A DNA stretch of 17,756 nucleotides from an uncultured Methanobrevibacter sp. (GCA_904501935.1 CAJGDA010000018.1:1-17756); one strand, 5' to 3'. Shown: positions 6,985 through 15,077, counted from the first letter of the stretch. Notes: a model not told the origin generated them from the letters alone. A program made the numbers and translations.

Positions 6985-6997
6985 GATATTTATAAAC
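6985..6997 (-). promoter_or_regulatory. TATA promoter of the DUF59 gene
   Basis: GTTTATAAATATC on the minus strand is a good archaeal TATA match. It would start the message near 6965, giving a 20-25 base leader with the GGAG site. It separates this gene from the upstream ArcS operon. Confidence 0.5.
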
Positions 6998-7029
6998 GTT
7001 GTTATTTTTTCGAACAAAAATATAGTAAA

Positions 7030-7938
7030 TTATTTTACGCGGTGTTTAATCTTAACACCAATTCCATTTTCGCATTCTTCCATTTCACGGCCGGTCATTA
7101 TTGCTTTTCCAACTCCAACAACGGAATCATCTTTAACGATAACTACCTCATCATTCGGCACGATTTTATGGTCTGCTTTTTCAATTCCTGGTGCAAATAC
7201 TGTATTTGTCGTAAGGTCAAAATCGATTTCAACAATATGAATTCCCAAATCTTTTAAGATTTCTCCACCAGGCAAGTTTAGTCTATATAATCCATAATCC
7301 TTATTCAATAGTGCTAATTGGGTCCCATTGGATAATATTCTTTTATGATACATTCCTTTGGTTTTGACATTGTCCGGAATGAATTCATCGCCACTTTCTC
7401 CAAATTGGAATTTTGCAATGGATCTTAATTCATGCAATGTTTTTTCTTTTCTATTGATTTTTTTATGATTTTTAAGTTCCATTCTTAAATTATAAAGGGA
7501 ATCTGGTGAAGTTGGCCTTCCATCTTTACAAACATTTACAAAATCATCAATATAGGCTTCGCAAGATTCCAAATATCCTCCTGCAAGATTGGCGACAATT
7601 GTTTTCCCTTCACAGTATTTGGCTACTAATTTGCCGGTTTCTTCAATTTCATCTTCAGACCATTTGCCAGTTGTACTCACATCATAAGATTGAATAGGGA
7701 ACGTATTTTCAAGTTCTCTTGGACAGATTCCAAAGGGAGATGTTACAATAAGTTCTTGATAAGAACGAGTAAGTTTTCTAAATTTTTGATGAGATTTGGA
7801 ATTGGAATAAGGCTTTTTCATACTGCAGGGCAATAAGACAACAGTATCCCCAAGAGGTTCCATCATTTCCATTCTTTGTCTCCACCTAACTGCTTCTGGC
7901 CGGTATAAGGACTCATCACTTGAACATATTACTTTCAT
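7030..7938 (-). CDS. ArcS-like archaeosine synthase subunit, short form (DUF5591 + PUA)
   Basis: 302 residues. The motif PCSMKKPYSNSKSH (37-50) fits the PCX3KPYX2SX2H signature used to separate ArcS (TgtA2) from archaeal TGT exactly. The last 75-80 residues (from about KTKGMYHK on) look like a PUA RNA-binding domain. ArcS attaches lysine to preQ0 at position 15 of tRNA, and the radical SAM partner RaSEA then forms archaeosine. Usual ArcS is near 550-650 residues with a TGT-like N-terminal domain; here that half is absent and the reading frame is clean, so this is a naturally short form or a stand-alone C-terminal part. ATG 7938 is chosen for its GAGGAA site. It follows the HD gene's stop by one base, so it is the last gene of the TFE operon. 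Confidence 0.8.
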   Translation of the reverse strand: MKVICSSDESLYRPEAVRWRQRMEMMEPLGDTVVLLPCSMKKPYSNSKSHQKFRKLTRSYQELIVTSPFGICPRELENTFPIQSYDVSTTGKWSEDEIEETGKLVAKYCEGKTIVANLAGGYLESCEAYIDDFVNVCKDGRPTSPDSLYNLRMELKNHKKINRKEKTLHELRSIAKFQFGESGDEFIPDNVKTKGMYHKRILSNGTQLALLNKDYGLYRLNLPGGEILKDLGIHIVEIDFDLTTNTVFAPGIEKADHKIVPNDEVVIVKDDSVVGVGKAIMTGREMEECENGIGVKIKHRVK

Positions 7939-7939
7939 A

Positions 7940-8431
7940 TTATTCCTCAAAAGCTTTAATTAATTCATTGTCTAATTCAATCAATCTTTCAATATTATCG
8001 TCGCTGTCTTCAATGTTCCTTTTCCATTTCTCTATGACAAAATCAATATCCACTTCTTCACTGCCACTTATTAAATTATCAGCATGTGCAACAATTTTTT
8101 CTTCAAGAGTTTGTGGAATGTAGGATTTTTTAGGAAGTCCTAGTTTTACAGCTTCTTCTTCAGTTATTCCAGCACCTATATGTCTTTCAATAATATTTAG
8201 GACATCTTGTGAATAGCCATATTTTTTAGCTATTTCTACACCTTTGATAGCATGTGTAATGCCATGAGTTTTAGACCTTCCAATATCATGCAGAATGGCA
8301 CCCTTTCTAATAAGGTCTTTATCCACATTATCAAAATTAGCAGCTATTTTCATAGCTTTTTTACAAACAGCTTTACAATGGTCTATTACATTTTTAGGAG
8401 TATTCTCCTTTTCAAGTAATTCAATTTCCAT
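7940..8431 (-). CDS. HD/HDIG-domain phosphohydrolase
   Basis: 163 residues, HD superfamily. Metal ligands are visible: H18 (IDHCKAV), H48-D49 (AILHDIGRS), H60 and H84 (IERHIGAGI), and D118 (VAHADNLI). The HDIG form and the length match a small archaeal family of uncharacterised metal-dependent phosphohydrolases. The substrate is unknown; nucleotides, phosphorylated RNA ends or cyclic phosphates are possible. It sits between tfe and the ArcS-like gene with 9- and 1-base gaps, so it is cotranscribed and may act in RNA or nucleotide metabolism. The start at ATG 8431 has only a weak purine-rich site upstream (AAAGATAAAA). Confidence 0.85.
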   Translation of the reverse strand: MEIELLEKENTPKNVIDHCKAVCKKAMKIAANFDNVDKDLIRKGAILHDIGRSKTHGITHAIKGVEIAKKYGYSQDVLNIIERHIGAGITEEEAVKLGLPKKSYIPQTLEEKIVAHADNLISGSEEVDIDFVIEKWKRNIEDSDDNIERLIELDNELIKAFEE

Positions 8432-8440
8432 TTTTATCTT

Positions 8441-8959
8441 TTATTTATTTTTTTCAGTAAAGGATTTAAAATTACTTTCAACCATTTTTATATCTTCTTT
8501 AATTTGCTCGATGGTTTCTGTATTATCTTGGAATTCTAATTCCTCTCCACATGCAGGGCATAAAAACTCATAATCTGAAGCTTCATCAAAATCAAGTCTC
8601 ACATGGCCTTGCGGGCAAATAAAAAACATGTTGTTGGATTCGCGTTCTAATTCTTCATTAAGCATATCCAAATATTTTTCAGAATCTTTAATAATACGAT
8701 TTATAATTTCCTCTTTTTCAAATTTCCAGGAATAAGTGAACCATTGTGTTTCAGGGTCTTTACTTCTTTTGTAGCTGGCGATTCCCATATCATAAAGTCT
8801 GTAAAGTATTTTTCTAACGATATTTAGTTTAATTCCAGTTTCATTAGCAATTTCTTCATCAGTTTCAATTCCATCATTTAATGCCTGAACGATAGGCAAA
8901 TTGCTTTCATCTTCAACAATGCTGGTTAATAGTTGTTTTACTAATGGATCATCTATCAT
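8441..8959 (-). CDS. tfe: Transcription initiation factor E (TFE alpha)
   Basis: 172 residues, typical for archaeal TFE. The N-terminal winged helix spans about 1-85 (DEEIANETGIKLNIVRKILYRLYDMGI). A linker helix follows, then a zinc ribbon at about 113-140 and an acidic-basic tail. TFE stabilises the open promoter complex with TBP, TFB and RNA polymerase. The ribbon is unusual: it reads CPQGH...CPAC, so the second cysteine of the first CxxC knuckle is glycine (G118) followed by H119. The histidine may take over metal binding. The ATG at 8959 has GGGGAAAT upstream. It is the first gene of a three-gene operon (tfe, HD, ArcS-like). Confidence 0.93.
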   Translation of the reverse strand: MIDDPLVKQLLTSIVEDESNLPIVQALNDGIETDEEIANETGIKLNIVRKILYRLYDMGIASYKRSKDPETQWFTYSWKFEKEEIINRIIKDSEKYLDMLNEELERESNNMFFICPQGHVRLDFDEASDYEFLCPACGEELEFQDNTETIEQIKEDIKMVESNFKSFTEKNK

Positions 8960-9082
8960 TTAATTTCCCCTAAAATTATTAAATCATATTATCATACAAC
9001 TCTGAAAAAGTAAAAAATAATTATTATGATATAAGATTATAAACCTATACTATTTATGTATTTCCTTATTATAAAAATTTAT

Positions 9083-10282
9083 CTAATATTCTTCTAAAAT
9101 TTCTAATAGATTTCGTATGATATATTCTACTTCTTCATCGGTTAAAGTGGAATATATTGGCAAACTTATCTCATTTTTAAATAAATTGTATGCATTAGGA
9201 TAATTGTCAATATTAAATCCTAAATCTTTATATGCAGTTAACATCGGCAACGGTTTGTAATGTACGTTTGTGCTTATTCCTCTTTCTTCCATTTTTATTA
9301 TGATTTCATTTCGTTCTTCTAATGAAATTCCTTCAATTCTTGTTAAGTATAAATGGCCTGATGAAGCGGAATTTTCAGTAAAATGATTAGGGGTAATCAC
9401 TTTGCTATCTTTAAATCCTTCATCATATTTTTTAATGATTTCATGTCTTCTTTTAAGCATGGAATCATATCTTCCAAGTTGTCCAAGCCCAATCCCAGCC
9501 TGAACATCTGTCATATTGCATTTGTATGCTGGAAGTAAAATATCATATTCCCAAGATCCTTTTTTGGTTTTTTCTAGGGCGTCTTTGGTTTGTCCGTGAA
9601 GGGATAATATTTGTAATTGCTTGTATAATTTTTCAGAATCTATTCCTTCATGATCCATCCAAGTCACGGCTCCCCCTTCGGCTGTTGTTAAATTTTTAAC
9701 TGCATGGAAGGAAAAACAAGTAAAATCAGCAAGTGTCCCTGCTTTTTTACCATCTTTAATGGCTCCAAAACCATGAGCGCAATCAGATAATACGATAATT
9801 CTGCCAAATGCCTCTTGAATGTCATTATTCGCGTTAAATAACTCTTTTTTTTCTTCAATTATCTCAAATATTTTATCGTAATCACATAGAATGCCTGCAA
9901 TATCCACGGGCATTATTACTTTTGTTTTATCGGTAATTGCATCTATCATTTGGGAGTAATCCATTTCCTCTTTGCCTTTTTGACTGTCAATCATTACTGG
10001 AGTTGCACCAACATGGCAAATCACGCTGCATGTTGCTGTATATGTATAAGCGGGCACGATTATTTCATCACCTTCACCAATTCCCAATAATCTCAAGGTC
10101 ATCTCTAAGGCAGTTGTAGCGGCACTTAAACAAACAGTTTTATCGCTGCCGCAATAAGCGCTAATTCTTTTTTCAAATTCTTTTGTTTTAGGGCCGGTTG
10201 TAATCCAACCAGATTTCAATGCATCTATTACTTCTTCAATTTCTTCATCGGTTATGTCCGGTGGTGAAAATGGAATATTCAT
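9083..10282 (-). CDS. DegT/DnrJ/EryC1/StrS-family sugar aminotransferase
   Basis: 399 residues, full length. Conserved family pieces are SGWITTGPKT (24-33), the PLP phosphate-binding SAATTALEM (53-61), VPAYTYTATC (76-85), SDCAHGFGA (166-174, D167 pairs the pyridine nitrogen) and SFHAVKNLTTAEGG with the Schiff-base lysine K196. The enzyme is PLP-dependent and transfers the amino group of glutamate to a nucleotide-linked 4-keto sugar. The gene directly upstream encodes a UDP-sugar 4,6-dehydratase that would supply such a keto sugar. The ATG at 10282 has GGGGAG upstream, and the dehydratase stop is only three bases away. The sugar product is not known; a 4-amino-4,6-dideoxy hexose is likely. Confidence 0.9.
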   Translation of the reverse strand: MNIPFSPPDITDEEIEEVIDALKSGWITTGPKTKEFEKRISAYCGSDKTVCLSAATTALEMTLRLLGIGEGDEIIVPAYTYTATCSVICHVGATPVMIDSQKGKEEMDYSQMIDAITDKTKVIMPVDIAGILCDYDKIFEIIEEKKELFNANNDIQEAFGRIIVLSDCAHGFGAIKDGKKAGTLADFTCFSFHAVKNLTTAEGGAVTWMDHEGIDSEKLYKQLQILSLHGQTKDALEKTKKGSWEYDILLPAYKCNMTDVQAGIGLGQLGRYDSMLKRRHEIIKKYDEGFKDSKVITPNHFTENSASSGHLYLTRIEGISLEERNEIIIKMEERGISTNVHYKPLPMLTAYKDLGFNIDNYPNAYNLFKNEISLPIYSTLTDEEVEYIIRNLLEILEEY

Positions 10283-10285
10283 AAT

Positions 10286-12175
10286 TTACTCCCCGTTGAC
10301 TTCTTCAGGTTCGTGATAAGTCGGAACACATCTTTTCACAGTTTCTTTAATAATTTCCTTATCATAAATTTCATTATCAATAATTTCTCTAAAGGCATCT
10401 AATTTTTCTTCGATTTCGTCCATGGTAAAGTCCATTGGTTCTGTAATATAGATTTTTTCATGGTTGGTTTCTTCGAGATTTTCTTCATTCATTAATAATT
10501 CTTCATATAATTTTTCTCCAGGCCTTAAACCTGTAATTTTTATTTCAATATCTTCTCCAATAGTTAAACCAGATAATTCAATTAAACTTTTTGCCAAATC
10601 ATAAATCTTAACTGGTTCTCCCATGTTCAATACAAAGATTTCCCCACCTTTAGCGTAGGTAATTGATTGTAAAACCAATGAAATCGCTTCCGGAATTGTC
10701 ATAAAGAATCTTGTAATTTCTTTGTGAGTTACAGTCACAGGACCTCCTTCAGCAATTTGTTTTTTAAATAATGGCACAACAGACCCATTACTTCCTAAAA
10801 CATTTCCAAAACGGACAGCCACATATTCAGTTTCACTTTCTTTGTCTTTAGCTTGGATTATCATTTCACAAACTCTTTTTGTAGCACCCATTATGTTTGT
10901 CGGATTAACGGCTTTGTCTGTTGAAATTAAAATAAAACGTTTAGCATGATATTTGTCGCATGCATTTACTAAATTGTATGTTCCAAAAATATTATTCTTT
11001 ATGGCTTCAGTCGGATTGTTTTCCATTAGCGGAACATGTTTGTGTGCGGCAGCATGGAAGACAATTTCAGGTGAATACACTTCAAATATCTTAAATATTC
11101 TTTTTTCATCTCTAATGTTTGCAATAATTGCCTTAATGTCATTGTTTGGATATTTGGCTTTAAGTTCTAATTCAATATCATATAAGCTATTTTCATAAAT
11201 GTCTAACATTAGCAATTGCTTTGGATTGTTGAGCATTATTTGCCTACAGAGTTCTTCACCAATGGATCCTCCTCCGCCGGTTACTAAAACAACTTTTTCA
11301 TTTATTAGATTTTTTATGTTGTTGTTGTCAATTTCGACGGGGGCTCTTCCAAGCAAATCTTCAATTTCCACATCTCTTAGGCTGTGGTATAAGTTTTCTT
11401 CAGAAATAAGCTCTCTTAAACTTGGTAAAACTTTTACTTTAGCGTTTGTTTTACTGCAAATTTCAAGGATTTCTTTTTTATTTTTATTATCAATATTAAC
11501 AATGGTAAAGAAAATAGAATCGACATGGTACTTTTCACAGATTTTTTCTATATCATTTCTGTCTCCAATGATTCTTACGCCAGCAACAGAATAACCAATA
11601 CGTTTTTTATTGTCATCTATGATTCCAATAATTTCATATTTGCCTTTTAATGTTGAGTTTAAGGTTTTAATAATGTCATTTGCAGAATATCCTCCACCAA
11701 TAATTAATAATTTTTCCTGATTTTCATCCGTATAATTAATTCCTTTATTTGCAATATCTGATAGTAATGCATATTTTATTGCAATGTGAAATACAACAAT
11801 TATGATACCAATTAATGCTCCAACAGCTAAATTAAACTTAATTGAAGGATTTTTCATGTTTAAAATTGACTTTTCAATTATTGAAACTATAATTGAGGAC
11901 AATACTGAAAGAATGAGATATATAACGTAATCATGGTTATTTTCATAACGTATAATAATTGAATAGCGTTTTGCTAGTCTGAATACAATCTGCAGAACAA
12001 TTATTGTTAGTATGATGCTTGTTATGATTTCATTTTTTGTTACTGCACTTGTCGGATTCATTAAAAATGAGTCTGTAATTAAAATAGATATTAAATAATA
12101 TCCCAAAACGACTGCAATGCAATCAAGCAAGGGCAGCAAGATATTCCTATATTTTCCAAACTTATCTACATTCAT
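10286..12175 (-). CDS. Membrane-anchored UDP-sugar 4,6-dehydratase (CapD/WbpM/PglF class)
   Basis: 629 residues in the long-type layout. Four transmembrane segments (about 12-35, 50-68, 84-106, 116-138) are followed by a first Rossmann domain (LLIIGGGYSANDII, about 156-170) and then the catalytic extended SDR domain. That domain has TGGGGSIGEE (299-308, NAD(P) binding), HAAAHKHVP (374-382) and the catalytic stretch STDKAVNPTNIMGATK (418-433). Methionine replaces the usual SDR tyrosine, as in the large WbpM-like dehydratases. It removes water from a UDP-HexNAc (usually UDP-GlcNAc), giving a 4-keto-6-deoxy sugar, at the cytoplasmic side of the membrane. It heads the glycan operon with the DegT aminotransferase. 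The start at ATG 12175 lies behind GGACGAGC. Confidence 0.9.
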   Translation of the reverse strand: MNVDKFGKYRNILLPLLDCIAVVLGYYLISILITDSFLMNPTSAVTKNEIITSIILTIIVLQIVFRLAKRYSIIIRYENNHDYVIYLILSVLSSIIVSIIEKSILNMKNPSIKFNLAVGALIGIIIVVFHIAIKYALLSDIANKGINYTDENQEKLLIIGGGYSANDIIKTLNSTLKGKYEIIGIIDDNKKRIGYSVAGVRIIGDRNDIEKICEKYHVDSIFFTIVNIDNKNKKEILEICSKTNAKVKVLPSLRELISEENLYHSLRDVEIEDLLGRAPVEIDNNNIKNLINEKVVLVTGGGGSIGEELCRQIMLNNPKQLLMLDIYENSLYDIELELKAKYPNNDIKAIIANIRDEKRIFKIFEVYSPEIVFHAAAHKHVPLMENNPTEAIKNNIFGTYNLVNACDKYHAKRFILISTDKAVNPTNIMGATKRVCEMIIQAKDKESETEYVAVRFGNVLGSNGSVVPLFKKQIAEGGPVTVTHKEITRFFMTIPEAISLVLQSITYAKGGEIFVLNMGEPVKIYDLAKSLIELSGLTIGEDIEIKITGLRPGEKLYEELLMNEENLEETNHEKIYITEPMDFTMDEIEEKLDAFREIIDNEIYDKEIIKETVKRCVPTYHEPEEVNGE

Positions 12176-12257
12176 TAAGCTCGTCCTTTAGTTTATTTAT
12201 TTCAAATTAGTTATAACTTATAATTACATTAAGTATTAACTACTTATGTTAATTGGT

Positions 12258-12271
12258 AGATATAAAATTTT
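12258..12271 (-). promoter_or_regulatory. Candidate TATA promoter for the glycan operon
   Basis: AAATTTTATATCTA on the minus strand is close to the methanogen box A consensus. It predicts a start near 12235 and a leader of about 60 bases before ATG 12175. The leader includes the palindromic AGTTATAACT at 12209-12218. Confidence 0.45.
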
Positions 12272-12286
12272 CTTGTACAATATACT

Positions 12287-13162
12287 TTACTTTTGTAAAT
12301 GCCTATCTTTTCTGATTATCACGGCAGGCGTATGGGTGATAGAATCAAGGTCTTCAATAGTTACCTTATCAATTTCGGAACCTAAAACCGCTTTAACGCT
12401 ATGTATGGTTTTCATTTCTGTTGAAAGTGATTTTTGATAATCTTCAGCGATATTAGCTATTTTTAATGCAGTTTCAACATCTATTTTTTCGCTACATCCA
12501 AGAGGTGTTGATCCCATATTCTGGGATAGCTGCCCTTTCACATATCCAAAAATTCCGTTGTCGGCATCAATTCCGTCAATGGCGATTGGTAGTGCTGTAA
12601 AATACTTGCCGTTTTTCATATATGTTGCATCTGTATCAATAATCATTACACAAATGTCCTTTCCAATTTCCTTTTTTATGTCTTTTGCAACTTTTTCGGG
12701 ATTTTCGGGAAGTAGTGAAACACAAGTTCCCGGAGCATTGCTTAAGTCAATTCCTGCTTCGGAGGCGGGCTTTAATGCATGTTTCAGGCCGTATAGTTGT
12801 AGCACAACTTCTTTATGGGCTTCCGTTTGTTTAGGTAATTTTCTTAAATTTTTAATTGTTCTTTTTTTTATTTTAAGCAATGGTCCTAAAACATAGCCCC
12901 AGAGGTATTTGCTCCAAACAACAGTTAAGAATTTGGCGGTCAAACCGGGATTATATTTTGATTCATCAACCAATCTGCCTTGTGAAACTGAAATTGGAGT
13001 TTCAGCTATTACTAAATAATCTTTTTCTTTCATCAGTTCTTTTGCAGGCAATATAATCGAATCTAGATTTTCATTTGGTTTGATATAACCTGTTTCTATG
13101 GGAATTACGATGTAATCGCCATTTATCACATGTTTTATATTTTCTAATTCTTTGTCAATCAT
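12287..13162 (-). CDS. CofE-like (coenzyme F420-0:L-glutamate ligase family) protein
   Basis: 291 residues from the chosen start. CofE-type features are visible: VIPIETGYIKPNENLDSII at the N-terminus (TGYIKPNDD-like), LVIAETPISVSQGRLV (about 50-65), AGIDLSNAPG (136-145) and IIDTDATYMKNG (174-185). The aspartate-threonine pair D176-T177 fits the metal-binding DT of CofE. True CofE is nearer 250 residues, and this protein has an inserted basic segment (about 95-115, KIKKRTIKNLRKL). It is probably a paralogue rather than the F420 gamma-glutamyl ligase itself, so I give no symbol. A longer frame back to 13246 would cover the divergent gene's start and adds hydrophobic AT-driven residues; ATG 13162 is preferred. 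Confidence 0.75.
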   Translation of the reverse strand: MIDKELENIKHVINGDYIVIPIETGYIKPNENLDSIILPAKELMKEKDYLVIAETPISVSQGRLVDESKYNPGLTAKFLTVVWSKYLWGYVLGPLLKIKKRTIKNLRKLPKQTEAHKEVVLQLYGLKHALKPASEAGIDLSNAPGTCVSLLPENPEKVAKDIKKEIGKDICVMIIDTDATYMKNGKYFTALPIAIDGIDADNGIFGYVKGQLSQNMGSTPLGCSEKIDVETALKIANIAEDYQKSLSTEMKTIHSVKAVLGSEIDKVTIEDLDSITHTPAVIIRKDRHLQK

Positions 13163-13181
13163 AAAAATCTTTAATAAATTA

Positions 13182-13200
13182 AATAATATATAATATATTA
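13182..13200. promoter_or_regulatory. AT-only divergent promoter region
   Basis: aataatatataatatatta sits in the 77-base gap between the CofE-like gene (minus) and the pyruvate-kinase-C-like gene (plus). It offers TATA elements on both strands, at roughly 25-40 bases from each start codon. Which bases are used cannot be told from sequence alone. Confidence 0.4.
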
Positions 13201-13239
13201 ATGGATTTTTAAAATAATTATCTATTGGGAATGATAAAT

Positions 13240-13812
13240 ATGGCAAGAAAATTTATTACATATTTTGATAAGGAAGGTAATGATTACACTGACGAATTGA
13301 TAATGGCTGTTAAAGATAAATTGGAAGTCTCTGGTAATATTAAAAGAATTTTAATCGCTTCATCTTCCGGTGAATCTGCATTAAAATTATATGGTGCTGT
13401 TGGCGATTGTGTTGAAATAATTAATGTCACTCATCATATGGGTTTTGCTGGTCCGAACGAATCAGATATCTCAGATGATATGATTGAAAAACTTGAAGAT
13501 GTAGGTATTAAAACATACTTTGGAAGCCATGCTTTTAGTGGGGCTGCAAGAGGTGTCACTAATAAATATGGGGGATATTCTCCGTTGGATGTTGTTGCAG
13601 ATACCTTTAGAATGTTTTCACATGGTATTAAAGTAGGTGCTGAAATCTCAATAATGGCTGCAGATGCAGGTTTGATTCCAGTTGGTGAAGAAATTATCGC
13701 TATTGGTGGAAGAGGCCATGGTGTTGATAGTGCGATTATTTTAACCCCCGTCAATGCAAAAGATTTGTTTAATTTAAAAATTAAGGAAATAATTGCAATG
13801 CCAAGAGATTGA
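13240..13812 (+). CDS. Pyruvate kinase C-terminal-like (PK alpha/beta) domain protein
   Basis: 190 residues. The whole protein resembles the isolated C-terminal alpha/beta domain of pyruvate kinase (COG1751-like archaeal family). It has a Rossmann-like start with RILIASSSGESALKLYG, then NVTHHMGFAGPNESD, TYFGSHAFSGAARGVT and a glycine-rich IIAIGGRGHGVDSAIIL near the end. No catalytic barrel is present, so it is not a pyruvate kinase; the family function is unknown and a small-ligand-binding role is only a guess. ATG 13240 (MARKFITYFDKEG) is preferred over ATG 13231 or TTG 13225 because GGGA at 13227-13230 then serves as ribosome binding site at a normal distance. It is divergent from the CofE-like gene. 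Confidence 0.75.
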   Translation: MARKFITYFDKEGNDYTDELIMAVKDKLEVSGNIKRILIASSSGESALKLYGAVGDCVEIINVTHHMGFAGPNESDISDDMIEKLEDVGIKTYFGSHAFSGAARGVTNKYGGYSPLDVVADTFRMFSHGIKVGAEISIMAADAGLIPVGEEIIAIGGRGHGVDSAIILTPVNAKDLFNLKIKEIIAMPRD

Positions 13813-13857
13813 TTTAATATTTTTATTTTTTCCAAAAACTTTTTTTAGTAGTTATAA

Positions 13858-13869
13858 CTTATAAATTAG
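13858..13869 (+). promoter_or_regulatory. Candidate TATA promoter of ftsZ
   Basis: cttataaattag overlaps the end of a palindromic tagttataact element at 13849-13858. It predicts a start near 13888, giving a leader of about 50 bases before GTG 13941. The upstream part of this gap (13813-13847) is T-rich and probably terminates the preceding gene. Confidence 0.45.
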
Positions 13870-13940
13870 TTGCATTTAAATATAAGTAAAAATAGAAATA
13901 TTTAACAATTATTTTAAAGCAGAGTATGTGGGGTTAATTC

Positions 13941-15077
13941 GTGAAATTTATAGATGATGCAATCAAAGAATCCGAACAAAGAATGGAAGAAAAAGCGCCT
14001 GAAAACCTCTCTTCAGATATTGACGATGAATTAATGGATATTATTAAAGGTGCTAAGACCAATATATTTGTTGTTGGTGCTGGTGGTGCAGGAAACAACA
14101 CTATTTCAAGATTAAATGAAATGGGTATCGAAGGAGCAGTTACAATTGCAGTAAACACCGATGCTCAAGATTTATTTTACAGTCAATCCGCTAAAAAAAT
14201 CCTTTTAGGTAGAAAAACTTCTAAAGGATTGGGTGCAGGTGGAGATCCGAGTGTTGGTGAAGAATGTGCTGAAGAAAGTGAAGATGAAATCAGAAATGAA
14301 TTAGAAGGAGCAGATATGGTTTTTGTTACCTGCGGACTTGGTGGGGGAACTGGTACAGGTTCAGCACCAATCATTTCTAAATTATCTAAAAAATTAGGCG
14401 CATTAACTGTTGCTGTTGCTACTATGCCATTTTCAGCAGAAGGAATTAAAAGAAGAGAAAATGCAGAACTTGGTTTAGAAAAACTTCAAGAATCTGCAGA
14501 CACTGTTATTGTAATTCCAAATGATAAACTGTTGGAAGTTGCACCTAATTTACCTTTAAATAAAGCATTCATGGTTTCTGATGAAATATTGGGAAGGGCA
14601 GTTAAAGGCATTACAGAATTAATTACTAAAAAAGGTCTTGTAAGTTTAGACTTCGCAGATATTAGAAGCATCATGGGTGGTTCTGGTATGGCTATGATTG
14701 GTATGGGTGAATCCGATACTGGAGATAGAGCTTTAGAATCCGTACATGAAGCATTAAGCAGCCCATTATTAGACATTGATATTTCCAATGCTACTGGTGC
14801 TTTAGTTAACATATCTGGTAGTTCTGATTTAACATTACATGAAGCAGAAAAGATTGTTCAAGTTGTTGCTGATAAATTAGATCCTGAAGCTAACATTATT
14901 TGGGGTACTCAAATTGATGAAAGTCTTCAAAATACTGTTAGAACCACAGTTGTTGTTTCAGGAATCAAATCCGGTTATGAAGTTGAGCAAACTCCTGAAA
15001 TCGAGTATGCTGAAGAAAAAACAGAGGATGAGTCAGCTGACGATCAATTAGATGATTTCATTGACGGAATCTTCTAA
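13941..15077 (+). CDS. ftsZ: Cell division protein FtsZ
   Basis: 378 residues. A short acidic N-terminal extension (about 1-38) comes before IFVVGAGGAGNNTI. The tubulin/FtsZ signature is GGGTGTGSAP (134-143), with NTDAQDL (T3/T4 side) and DFADIRSIMGG (T7 synergy loop, whose aspartate completes GTP hydrolysis in the next subunit). The C-terminus ends DDQLDDFIDGIF, an acidic-hydrophobic tail like the FtsZ peptide that binds membrane anchors such as SepF. It forms the GTP-dependent division ring at mid-cell. The start is GTG at 13941, with GGGGTT nine bases upstream and no ATG in a fitting place. It is followed by a hairpin terminator and secE. Confidence 0.97.
   Translation: MKFIDDAIKESEQRMEEKAPENLSSDIDDELMDIIKGAKTNIFVVGAGGAGNNTISRLNEMGIEGAVTIAVNTDAQDLFYSQSAKKILLGRKTSKGLGAGGDPSVGEECAEESEDEIRNELEGADMVFVTCGLGGGTGTGSAPIISKLSKKLGALTVAVATMPFSAEGIKRRENAELGLEKLQESADTVIVIPNDKLLEVAPNLPLNKAFMVSDEILGRAVKGITELITKKGLVSLDFADIRSIMGGSGMAMIGMGESDTGDRALESVHEALSSPLLDIDISNATGALVNISGSSDLTLHEAEKIVQVVADKLDPEANIIWGTQIDESLQNTVRTTVVVSGIKSGYEVEQTPEIEYAEEKTEDESADDQLDDFIDGIF

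Noticed and set aside
11199..11594. A 131-codon plus-strand open frame
   Set aside because: It is antisense to the catalytic and Rossmann domains of the dehydratase; its composition is that of a reversed reading of that gene.
13163..13246. N-terminal extension of the CofE-like protein to 13246
   Set aside because: It would run through the AT-only promoter gap and over the start of the divergent gene; the extra residues are translation of AT-rich DNA, and ATG 13162 gives a CofE-like N-terminus.
13434..13835. A 133-codon minus-strand open frame
   Set aside because: It is fully antisense to the pyruvate-kinase-C-like gene, whose own frame has clear family motifs.
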